Under the pieces are notes generated by a model. It did no database searches. It saw only the letters and a program-made list of their open reading frames with translations, and had not been told where the DNA came from. The position numbers and the translations under genes are program-made. A stretch of 13,001 bases of DNA from Bacteroidia bacterium. GTDB lineage: Bacteria > Bacteroidota > Bacteroidia > NS11-12g > UBA9320. Positions within the stretch are counted from its first letter, which is position 1. Each line of letters begins with the position of its first letter. The DNA is taken from assembly GCA_022425465.1 (NCBI GenBank), contig JAKMFK010000023.1, positions 1 through 13,001 of the forward strand, given 5' to 3'. Positions 1 to 6,186 of this stretch are shown piece after piece.

Positions 1-909
1 GACGAACCAACAATTAGTATGTTATTTACAATCAACGATTCTCCATTTTTTGGCAAAGAAGGAAAATACGTTACTAGCAGGCACATTAAAGATCGTTTGG
101 AACAAGAACTTGAGCGAAACTTAGCCATGAAACTAGAGGATACATCAAGTGCGGACTCATTTTTAGTCTACGGAAGAGGTGTTTTGCATTTAGCTGTTCT
201 GATTGAAACCATGCGTAGAGAAGGATATGAAGTTCAAATTGGTCAACCTCGTGTAATCATAAAGGAAATCGATGGCATCAAATGTGAGCCAATCGAAGAA
301 CTTACTATCGATGTTCCCGAGCACCATAGCGGAAAAGTAATTGAATTTGTTTCGCTTCGTAAGGGTAACATGCTAACAATGGAACCTAAAGGTGATGTTA
401 TGCATCTTGAGTTTGAGATACCCTCACGTGGTATAATCGGACTGCGGAACACCTTGCTGACAACTACTCAAGGTGAAGCAATTATATCACACAGATTTAA
501 AGAATTTCAAGAACATAAAGGCGACATACCTCAACGCATTAACGGTTCTTTAATTAGTATGGAAAATGGGAATGCCATCCCTTATTCACTCAATAACCTA
601 CAAGATCGTGGTAAATTTTTTGTAACGCCCAACCAAGAAATATACGAAGGACAAGTAGTCGGAGAGCACAGCAGACCAGGTGATGTGGTTGTCAATCTCA
701 CAAAAGCAAAAAAACAAAGCAATGTTCGATCCAGTGGTGCTGATGAAAAAATCAAATTAATTCCACCACAGATATTTACTCTTGAAGAAGCTTTGGAATA
801 CATTCAAGCAGATGAGTATGTAGAAGTAACACCTGAAAACATTCGGCTCAGAAAAATATACCTTAAAGAACACGAACGAAAACGTGCAAAAAATGCAGCA
901 CTTGCCTAG
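1..909 (+). CDS. typA: Ribosome-associated GTPase TypA/BipA, C-terminal half (5' truncated by window edge)
   Basis: TypA/BipA is a translational GTPase of the EF-G/LepA class that binds the ribosome and supports 50S assembly and stress or cold adaptation. Only the C-terminal 302 residues are visible. The frame is open from base 1 (DEPTISMLF...), so the ATG at 19 is internal and the GTPase domain lies upstream of the window. Family-typical blocks are the EF-G domain III-like FLVYGRGVLHLAVLIE, the domain V-like stretch ending in PSRGIIGLRN, and the TypA-specific C-terminal domain with TLEEALEYI, DEYVEVTPENIRLRK and a basic tail. The match runs unbroken to the stop, so the identity is secure. 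A TAnnTTTG promoter box follows 36 bases after the stop, so the next gene probably has its own transcript. Confidence 0.96.
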   Translation, partial: DEPTISMLFTINDSPFFGKEGKYVTSRHIKDRLEQELERNLAMKLEDTSSADSFLVYGRGVLHLAVLIETMRREGYEVQIGQPRVIIKEIDGIKCEPIEELTIDVPEHHSGKVIEFVSLRKGNMLTMEPKGDVMHLEFEIPSRGIIGLRNTLLTTTQGEAIISHRFKEFQEHKGDIPQRINGSLISMENGNAIPYSLNNLQDRGKFFVTPNQEIYEGQVVGEHSRPGDVVVNLTKAKKQSNVRSSGADEKIKLIPPQIFTLEEALEYIQADEYVEVTPENIRLRKIYLKEHERKRAKNAALA

Positions 910-945
910 CGTAATTGGCCTTGTGAACCCACATCGATAAATAGT

Positions 946-953
946 TACTTTTG
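946..953 (+). promoter_or_regulatory. Bacteroidota -7 promoter box (TACTTTTG) for the acyltransferase
   Basis: This is a perfect match to the TAnnTTTG -7 element of the primary sigma factor of Bacteroidota. It ends only four bases (CATT) before the GTG start at 958, so transcription should begin at or next to the start codon and the mRNA is probably leaderless. A TTG at 921-923, 22 bases upstream, could serve as the -33 element, though the spacing is on the long side. Confidence 0.6.
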
Positions 954-957
954 CATT

Positions 958-1821
958 GTGAGTAGAGTCCTTTTTTACCTCATTATTAAACCCCTATCAC
1001 TTCTACCATATACCGTTGTTTATGGTATATCGAATGTACTATCATTCTTATTTTTTCACATTATACCTTATCGCAAGAAAGTAGTAATTGAAAATTTGGA
1101 AAATTCATTTCCAAAAAAAAATAAAAACGAAATAAACTCGATAGCCCGAAAGTTTTATAATCACCTTAGTGATATCATTATTGAAAGCATAAAACTTTTT
1201 AGCATATCCCAAAAACAGATTAATCTTCGCTTTTCTGTTCAGAATCCAGAAATTTTACAGACATACTTCAACGAAGGTCGAGATGTCATACTAGTTGGTG
1301 GTCATTATAATAATTGGGAAATCTTAGCAGTTGGGATCAACCAGATTGTACCTCATGACTGTGTAGGCATTTACACCAAATTAAGTGATCCCTTTTTTGA
1401 TGATAAGATGAAATCGTCTCGAAGTAAATTTGGGTTAAGAATGATTAATACAAAAGAGGTTACAGGTTATTTTAAAGAGAAAACTGAAACTCCTCGAATG
1501 ACTATTTTTGGAGCAGATCAGAGTCCCACATATAGTAAGAATGTTCATTGGACTGATTTCTTAAATCAAGATACAGCTGTTGCATTAGGGACAGAACGCT
1601 TTGCTAAAAAATACAATATCCCTGTTGTTTTCTGTTCAATAATAAAATTAAAAAGAGGAATTTATACTGCTGAATTATCCGTATTAACAGACACACCCCA
1701 AAATACTAAAGATGGAGAAATTACAGAGTTGCATACATCTACCTTAGAAAAACAGATTAATACACAACCTGAGTTCTGGTTATGGACTCATAAACGTTGG
1801 AAACGCAATAGGGACAATTAA
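958..1821 (+). CDS. LpxL/HtrB-family lysophospholipid (lipid A late) acyltransferase
   Basis: A 287-residue protein of the LpxL/HtrB/LPLAT superfamily, which transfers acyl chains onto lipid A precursors or other lipids at the inner face of the cytoplasmic membrane. The N-terminus (about residues 5-37) is hydrophobic and fits a membrane anchor. The catalytic HX4E motif is HYNNWE (H116, E121). A second conserved block, FGADQSP (184-190), is followed by WTDFLNQDTAVALGTERFA, which is typical of the family. The C-terminal WLWTHKRWK motif (275-282) is also diagnostic. The GTG start is chosen because the frame has no ATG between the typA stop and residue 151, and a promoter box ends four bases upstream. 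In Bacteroidota such genes may make lipid A or other amino- and phospholipids, so the exact acceptor cannot be read from sequence. A methyltransferase gene follows after 31 bases. Confidence 0.9.
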   Translation: MSRVLFYLIIKPLSLLPYTVVYGISNVLSFLFFHIIPYRKKVVIENLENSFPKKNKNEINSIARKFYNHLSDIIIESIKLFSISQKQINLRFSVQNPEILQTYFNEGRDVILVGGHYNNWEILAVGINQIVPHDCVGIYTKLSDPFFDDKMKSSRSKFGLRMINTKEVTGYFKEKTETPRMTIFGADQSPTYSKNVHWTDFLNQDTAVALGTERFAKKYNIPVVFCSIIKLKRGIYTAELSVLTDTPQNTKDGEITELHTSTLEKQINTQPEFWLWTHKRWKRNRDN

Positions 1822-1852
1822 TTTAAGTAAATTCGCAATTCAATTTAAACTC

Positions 1853-2572
1853 ATGATGAAAAGCAAGTTAGTACTTATTCGTTATCTCAAAAGAAGTTTT
1901 CTTCGTCTTGGAATTCATCAGTTTATACCTGCAAAATTTTTAATTAAACTCGGATACATAAGCTTATTATCCAAATGGATTAGAAAAAATAAGAATATAG
2001 GATACACCTCTTTCCCTTATAATGGTTTCAATTCAAAATTAAGAGAGGGTCTGTATAACTATTTGATTAAAACACAGTCTCTAGACGATGAAATTGATTA
2101 CCTTGAATTTGGTGTTGCCAAGGGAACTTCATTTAAGTGGTGGATGGAAAATATTCATCACAAGGATGCCCAATTTAATGGCTTTGATACCTTTACAGGA
2201 TTACCCGAGGATTGGGGACATTTCAAAAAAGGTGACATGTCAAGTAATAACCAACAACCTAAGATAGATGACAATCGACATCAATTCCATCAAGGGTTAT
2301 TTCAAGTTACCTTGCCCCTATTTTTAGAAAATTACACAGGACATAAAAGAAAGGTAATTCATCTAGATGCTGACCTTTTTTCTTCTACATTATTTGTACT
2401 CACCTCATTATCGCCTTATCTCAAGCCAGGAGACATACTGATATTCGATGAGTTTAATGTGCCGTTAGATGAGTTCAAAGCATTTAAAGTTTGGGTGGAC
2501 TCTTACTACATCAATTATCAAGTACTGGGTGAAGCCAATAATTTTTATCAAACAGCTATACGCATCGAATGA
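1853..2572 (+). CDS. Class I SAM-dependent methyltransferase (TylF/macrocin O-methyltransferase-like)
   Basis: A 239-residue soluble protein with a Rossmann-type methyltransferase core. Visible motifs are the glycine-rich SAM loop EFGVAKG (85-91), GFDTFTGLPEDW (110-121) as the acidic second strand and following loop, HLDADLFSST (170-179), and FDEF (198-201), where the acidic residues could bind a divalent metal as in TylF/MycF sugar O-methyltransferases. The first 50 or so residues are basic and rich in aromatic and aliphatic residues, with no clear signal peptide. The substrate is unknown; a sugar or small-molecule hydroxyl is the family precedent. ATG codons at 1853 and 1856 are both possible starts. 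A one-mismatch -7-like sequence (TAAATTCG, 1828-1835) lies upstream, but co-transcription with the acyltransferase is equally likely. The stop overlaps the start of the next gene by four bases (ATGA), which implies translational coupling. Confidence 0.78.
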   Translation: MMKSKLVLIRYLKRSFLRLGIHQFIPAKFLIKLGYISLLSKWIRKNKNIGYTSFPYNGFNSKLREGLYNYLIKTQSLDDEIDYLEFGVAKGTSFKWWMENIHHKDAQFNGFDTFTGLPEDWGHFKKGDMSSNNQQPKIDDNRHQFHQGLFQVTLPLFLENYTGHKRKVIHLDADLFSSTLFVLTSLSPYLKPGDILIFDEFNVPLDEFKAFKVWVDSYYINYQVLGEANNFYQTAIRIE

Positions 2573-3075
2573 AATTAGATAAAGTTTCGCTAGGTAAAGA
2601 TGTTTTCATAGCTCCTTCAGCTACAGTCATAGGAGATGTAAAGCTAGAGGATAATGCAAGTGTTTGGTTTGGAGCTGTACTTCGTGGAGATAGCGATCAA
2701 ATATGCATTGGTGCACAAACAAACATTCAAGACAACGCCGTTATCCATTGTGATCCAGGGCAACCAACTATTATTGGTGAAGCATGTATTATTGGACATG
2801 GAGCAATTGTGCACGGTGCTAAACTTGCCAATAATGTTCTTATTGGAATGAATGCCACAATTCTCAATGAAGCCAAGATTGGAGCATTTTCAATTATCGG
2901 TGCAAATGCCCTTGTCACATCTGGAACAGTAATTCCTCCTAAATCTCTTGTCCTAGGCTCACCTGCAAAAGTCGTTCGAACTATTATAAAAAAGGAGGAG
3001 GAAGACATCAAGAAAAATGCAGCAGTATATGTTGAGAAAGCCAAAGAATACAATAACTATTACGCTGAACCGTAA
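2569..3075 (+). CDS. Gamma-class carbonic anhydrase-like hexapeptide-repeat protein (YrdA/PaaY family)
   Basis: A 168-residue left-handed beta-helix protein built of hexapeptide repeats (roughly residues 12-135) with a C-terminal helix (about 140-163), the normal layout and size of the YrdA/CaiE/PaaY gamma-carbonic anhydrase branch. The three zinc-ligand histidines are in place: H60 in VIHCD, and H77 and H82 in IIGHGAIVHGA. The neighbouring family residues are also kept (R39 and D41 in LRGD, Q54 and D55 in IQDN). The closing GSPAKVVR motif (130-137) is typical. Members of this branch are trimeric and metal-binding; many have weak or no measured carbonic anhydrase activity, so the reaction is uncertain. 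It overlaps the methyltransferase by four bases and is the last gene of its unit. The antisense open frame beneath it is a by-product of the repeats. Confidence 0.9.
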   Translation: MKLDKVSLGKDVFIAPSATVIGDVKLEDNASVWFGAVLRGDSDQICIGAQTNIQDNAVIHCDPGQPTIIGEACIIGHGAIVHGAKLANNVLIGMNATILNEAKIGAFSIIGANALVTSGTVIPPKSLVLGSPAKVVRTIIKKEEEDIKKNAAVYVEKAKEYNNYYAEP

Positions 3076-3146
3076 ACCTTTTTCGTTTGATTAGAAATAT
3101 CTATGATGATATTAAAAATCGAGATAAACATCTGAAAATCTAATGT

Positions 3147-3154
3147 TATCTTTG
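3147..3154 (+). promoter_or_regulatory. Bacteroidota -7 promoter box (TATCTTTG) for the peroxiredoxin
   Basis: A perfect TAnnTTTG match followed by CATT, as in the acyltransferase promoter. It ends 29 bases before the peroxiredoxin ATG at 3184, which predicts an AT-rich leader of roughly 20-25 bases with no Shine-Dalgarno sequence. No clear -33 TTG is seen at the right distance. Confidence 0.55.
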
Positions 3155-3183
3155 CATTCAACTTTATTAAATAATAAAAATAT

Positions 3184-3816
3184 ATGTCAGTACTTGTAGG
3201 AAGAAAAGCTCCCCATTTTAGTGCCGGAGCAGTTATTAACGGAGAAGAAATTGTAGAAAATTTCTCACTAGATCAATATGAAGGTAACAACTATGTGGTC
3301 CTTTTCTTTTATCCCAAAGATTTCACATTTGTATGTCCAACTGAATTACATGCTTTTCAAGCTAAATTAAATGAGTTTGAAGATCGGGGATGTAAAGTGG
3401 TTGCTTGTTCAACTGATACTGTTGAAAGTCACTGGGGTTGGTTACAAGTTGCAAAAGAAAATGGTGGTATAGAGGGTGTAAATTATCCTCTCATAGCTGA
3501 CACAACAAAAACAATAACAACCAACTATGGTATTCTCTTTGGCGATTATGACTATAATGAGAATAATGAATTAACAGCAAACGGTCCAATGATCGCATAC
3601 AGAGGCCTCTTCCTAATCGATAAAAATGGTATAGTTAGACATCAACTAGTCAATGATTTACCTCTTGGAAGAAATGTTGATGAGGCAATAAGAGTATTAG
3701 ATACTCTAATACATCACGAAACACATGGCGAAGTTTGTCCAGCAAACTGGGAAAAAGGAAAAGAAGCATTATCTGAAAGCTTTGATAGTGTTGCAAATTA
3801 TTTAGCTAATAATTAA
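3184..3816 (+). CDS. Typical 2-Cys peroxiredoxin (AhpC/Prx1 family)
   Basis: A 210-residue cytoplasmic thiol peroxidase that reduces hydrogen and organic peroxides and is then re-reduced by thioredoxin or an AhpF-type reductase. The peroxidatic cysteine is C51 in FTFVCPTE; the resolving cysteine is C185 in GEVCPANW, so this is the typical two-Cys dimer type. The catalytic threonine lies in the same PKDFTFVCP motif. C70 and C75 are additional. The loop that carries GGLG in peroxide-sensitive members reads GGIEG (94-98), and the C-terminus (ending YLANN) lacks the YF motif, so a robust, not easily over-oxidised enzyme is expected. It has its own promoter and a strong terminator, so it is probably a single-gene transcript. 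A thioredoxin gene lies convergent just downstream and may provide its reductant. Confidence 0.95.
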   Translation: MSVLVGRKAPHFSAGAVINGEEIVENFSLDQYEGNNYVVLFFYPKDFTFVCPTELHAFQAKLNEFEDRGCKVVACSTDTVESHWGWLQVAKENGGIEGVNYPLIADTTKTITTNYGILFGDYDYNENNELTANGPMIAYRGLFLIDKNGIVRHQLVNDLPLGRNVDEAIRVLDTLIHHETHGEVCPANWEKGKEALSESFDSVANYLANN

Positions 3817-3829
3817 GTTATTAATTACC

Positions 3830-3859
3830 AAAAAAGCGGTCGATGACCGCCTTTTTTTT
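3830..3859. terminator. Bidirectional rho-independent terminator between peroxiredoxin and the small acidic gene
   Basis: The stem GCGGTC (3836-3841) pairs perfectly with GACCGC (3845-3850) around a three-base GAT loop. Six A residues (3830-3835) precede it, and a C plus eight T residues (3851-3859) follow. The stem can therefore terminate the peroxiredoxin transcript on + and the thioredoxin operon on -, which ends at 3878. Confidence 0.9.
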
Positions 3860-3877
3860 GCATTAATTTTAAAAAAA

Positions 3878-4120
3878 TTAAGAAATACTTTTTCTAACTT
3901 TAATCGCATATTCGCGTAAAGCAGTTTTGATATCTGAATCATTTTCAGCAATATATTCTTGAATAAATATTGCAGCAAGTACATGGGTTAATTGTTCTCC
4001 TTCGTCATCACCTTCAATCAAAGTTGGTGGAGTCGAATCATTGTAAAGTGCTTCTTCGGCTGCTCGCAATTCATCCATTGATAAACGCTCAGCCAATTTT
4101 TTAATCACCCCAATCTTCAT
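3878..4120 (-). CDS. Small acidic protein resembling DUF6952
   Basis: An 80-residue soluble, mostly helical protein with no signal peptide and no cysteine, so a direct redox role is unlikely. It begins MKIGVIKKL, has an acidic middle (IEGDDEGEQLTHVLAA, about 35-50) and ends in a basic helix (REYAIKVRKSIS). Length, N-terminal pattern and position after a thioredoxin gene resemble what I recall of the DUF6952 family of Bacteroidota; this is from memory and not a search result. Its ATG overlaps the thioredoxin stop by four bases (4117-4120), so the two are translationally coupled and probably act together. It ends before the shared terminator. The function is unknown. The frame is real rather than a shadow, judging by the start-stop overlap and the terminator that brackets it. 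Confidence 0.82.
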   Translation of the reverse strand: MKIGVIKKLAERLSMDELRAAEEALYNDSTPPTLIEGDDEGEQLTHVLAAIFIQEYIAENDSDIKTALREYAIKVRKSIS

Positions 4121-4434
4121 GCTATTAAATTTAACATTTCAACTAATTTTTCCTCTTTGTTAGTTGCAACACCTTCAACGAGCTCACCATTTTTAAACAC
4201 AGCAAAAAAAGGAAGATTATCAACCCCTCCTAATCTTCGAGCGACCGGATTATCCTCAGCATTCACATCTAAAAATGTAATCCCAGAAAACCGTTCATCA
4301 TTAGACAAACGTTTATATTTAGGCGAAAATAACTTGCAACTTCCACACCAATTAGCAAAATATTTTACTACAACTTTATCATTAGATGAGAGCGTATCAT
4401 TAAAATCTTGATCGACACATACTAAAACTGACAT
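4117..4434 (-). CDS. Thioredoxin-family protein with WCGSC active site
   Basis: A 105-residue single-domain thioredoxin: KVVVKYFANWCGSCKLFSP carries the redox cysteines C30 and C33, and NLPFF carries the cis-proline (P75), followed by FKNGELVEG. The active site is WCGSC instead of the classical WCGPC; the residue between the cysteines tunes redox potential. No signal peptide is present with the start used here, so it is cytoplasmic and could recycle the neighbouring peroxiredoxin. The frame extends upstream to an ATG at 4470, which would add a hydrophobic MLNIVFAFYLCI stretch. I reject that start because a perfect promoter (box at 4439-4446, -33 TTG at 4465-4467) lies inside the extension, and the MSVLV start sits four bases after the box. 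If the long start were used, the protein would look membrane-anchored. Confidence 0.88.
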   Translation of the reverse strand: MSVLVCVDQDFNDTLSSNDKVVVKYFANWCGSCKLFSPKYKRLSNDERFSGITFLDVNAEDNPVARRLGGVDNLPFFAVFKNGELVEGVATNKEEKLVEMLNLIA

Positions 4435-4438
4435 GATG

Positions 4439-4467
4439 CAAAGATAAAAAGCAAATACAATGTTCAA
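4439..4467 (-). promoter_or_regulatory. Bacteroidota promoter (TTG / 18 bases / TATCTTTG) for the thioredoxin operon
   Basis: On the minus strand, TTG (4467-4465) is followed by an 18-base spacer and TATCTTTG (4446-4439). This is the most complete -33/-7 promoter in the window. The box is followed by CATC and then the ATG at 4434, so transcription should start at or next to the start codon, giving a leaderless message. It decides the thioredoxin start. Confidence 0.7.
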
Positions 4468-4519
4468 CAATATGAAAATTGATTCAGTTATAGAGAAGTA
4501 TTATAGTCCCTCGAATATT

Positions 4520-4527
4520 TAAATTTG
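4520..4527 (+). promoter_or_regulatory. Bacteroidota -7 promoter box (TAAATTTG) for the HEAT-cyclophilin gene
   Basis: A perfect TAnnTTTG match ending six bases before the ATG at 4534. Together with the thioredoxin promoter it makes the 99-base region 4435-4533 a divergent promoter region. No -33 TTG at normal distance was found. The short spacing suggests a leaderless or near-leaderless transcript. Confidence 0.5.
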
Positions 4528-4533
4528 TAGCTC

Positions 4534-6135
4534 ATGAAGTACTATTTTTTGATTATACTATTTACTGTTGGATGCTCTAGAGCAGACAAAACATCAAAAA
4601 ATAAATTTTCAGATGATGGATTGATTAAAATCTATGAATTACAGGATAGAAGAAACACTCCTGCATTGCTCCCCTTTTTAAAAGCTAAAAAAGAAGAACA
4701 CCGTGTGGCAGCAGCAATGGCATTTGCCAGTATTCAAGACACATTAGCTATTCCATACCTCAATCAAATGCTACAAATAGACCAAGACCCCATGCCGAGA
4801 AGAGCTGCAGCTTTTGCATTGGGACAAATTGGTCATTCATCAGCTCTTCCCATATTAAAATCAGCATTTGATGGAGAACTATTTAATGATAATAGAAGGT
4901 ATATCATTGAGGCAATTGGTAAATGTGGTGACTCTGCAACACTTGCTATTTTTGAGAATACATCTTATCGAGATAGTTCAATTCGTTTGGGTTGGATATA
5001 TGGGGTATTAAGGTTAAGTCAAAAAGGATATTATTCAAATCAAATTAATGACCGTGTCATTCAACTGCTAAGTGATCCTTATGAATCGATTGCTACTATT
5101 GCTGGGGCATATGCTCGTCGATTAGTATCCGCAAATCGATATGAAATTTCGTTAGACTCATTAGTTAGCTTAACCCCATATCCTAAGATAAAGAACCAAT
5201 TCATCACCGTGAACGAAAAACCCAAAGAACAACAACGATTCAATTCCAAATGGCTTTCTGTTTATCAAACCAAAGATATCTACGCTAAATCAGAAATGAT
5301 AAAGCAGATCAAAGGTGGAAATGTTAAACCATTTCTAGAACGTCAGATTTCAACCGACTCTACTCATTATTCTATTAAAAATGAGGCATTCTTAAAGTTT
5401 TGTGAATTATACCCCTCTGATAAATGGGACTTGATAATCCAAGTGCTTCAGGATTCTAATATGGCACTACAGAGTCTTGCTTCGTATCAACTATTTAATA
5501 TAGATGATGAAGAAATAACTTTAAAAAAACAAACCCACCTCTTAGAATTATGTAAAGAAGCCATACAAAAATTAGAACTACCGAGACAAGCAGAAACATT
5601 TATTGACTTGAATAAAGCCATTTCAAAGCTGAGCGAAGAAGAAGCAAAACCATTCAAAGCTAAGTACAATCATCCTATTGACTGGGAATTTGTCAAAACG
5701 ATACCTTCCAATCAGCAAGTTATTATTCAAACAGACAAAGGCAAAATCACCCTTCAATTATTTGTTGATCATGCACCTGGGACAGTATCTAATTTTTTAA
5801 AATTGACGAATGAAGATTATTACAATAATAAATTCATTCACAGAGTAGTGCCTCAATTTGTCATTCAGGGTGGATGTCCAAGAGGTGATGGTTGGGGAAG
5901 TCTTAACTGGACTCAACGAAGTGAATTTAGTCACTACAAAGGTTTCGAGACTGGAACAATTGGAATTGCATCTGCAGGTAAAGATACAGAAGGAGTTCAA
6001 TTTTTTATAACACATTGTCCCACCCCTTATCTTGATGGAAGATATACTGCTTTTGGGCGTGTAATTCAGGGAATGGATGTTGTTCAACAAATTCAAGTTG
6101 GTGATATGATAAAATCCATAAAAACCATCAAGTAA
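4534..6135 (+). CDS. Lipoprotein with HEAT-like repeats fused to a cyclophilin-type peptidyl-prolyl isomerase
   Basis: A 533-residue envelope protein. Residues 1-14 form a short hydrophobic signal ending in FTVGC, so C14 is the probable lipidation site; threonine at -3 is a relaxed lipobox. Residues about 28-200 contain alpha-helical HEAT-like repeats (for example RVAAAMAFASIQD and PRRAAAFALGQIG), and helical sequence continues to about 370. Residues 395-533 are a cyclophilin domain with FIHRVVPQFVIQGG, placing the catalytic arginine at R437, with F442 and Q445; the VQFF block (488-491) is also kept. The tryptophan that confers strong cyclosporin binding in CypA is tyrosine (Y499), and the CypA H126 position is Y504. 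The protein should be anchored in the periplasm, with HEAT repeats holding partners and the isomerase acting on proline bonds of envelope proteins. Two FtsX permease genes follow 51 bases later, probably in the same operon. Confidence 0.9.
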   Translation: MKYYFLIILFTVGCSRADKTSKNKFSDDGLIKIYELQDRRNTPALLPFLKAKKEEHRVAAAMAFASIQDTLAIPYLNQMLQIDQDPMPRRAAAFALGQIGHSSALPILKSAFDGELFNDNRRYIIEAIGKCGDSATLAIFENTSYRDSSIRLGWIYGVLRLSQKGYYSNQINDRVIQLLSDPYESIATIAGAYARRLVSANRYEISLDSLVSLTPYPKIKNQFITVNEKPKEQQRFNSKWLSVYQTKDIYAKSEMIKQIKGGNVKPFLERQISTDSTHYSIKNEAFLKFCELYPSDKWDLIIQVLQDSNMALQSLASYQLFNIDDEEITLKKQTHLLELCKEAIQKLELPRQAETFIDLNKAISKLSEEEAKPFKAKYNHPIDWEFVKTIPSNQQVIIQTDKGKITLQLFVDHAPGTVSNFLKLTNEDYYNNKFIHRVVPQFVIQGGCPRGDGWGSLNWTQRSEFSHYKGFETGTIGIASAGKDTEGVQFFITHCPTPYLDGRYTAFGRVIQGMDVVQQIQVGDMIKSIKTIK

Positions 6136-6186
6136 TTAAATATGATAACCTAAATCTATTGCCGTCAACAATTGTTATTCAATAGC

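Noticed and set aside
1828..1835. TAAATTCG as a promoter before the methyltransferase
   Set aside because: It has a mismatch in the conserved TTTG part and no -33 partner; co-transcription with the acyltransferase explains the gene equally well.
2990..3001. A strong Shine-Dalgarno-like AAAGGAGGAGG
   Set aside because: It lies inside the lysine- and glutamate-rich C-terminal helix of the hexapeptide protein, has no suitable gene start downstream, and Bacteroidota make little use of such sites.
2727..3053. A 108-codon open frame on the minus strand
   Set aside because: It lies fully antisense to the gamma-carbonic anhydrase-like gene, whose repeated codons keep the opposite strand open. No promoter box or domain is visible in it.
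3096..3113. Inverted repeat AATATC / GATATT with a six-base loop after the hexapeptide gene
   Set aside because: The stem is short and AT-only apart from one pair, and no T-run follows, so it is not supportable as a terminator.
4157..4411. An 84-codon open frame on the plus strand
   Set aside because: It is antisense to the thioredoxin gene, which has intact catalytic motifs, a promoter and a coupled neighbour.
6172..6186. TTG start at 6172 for the first permease
   Set aside because: It adds only five residues (MLFNS) in front of the typical family start MELKLAWRN; the ATG at 6187 is the better choice.
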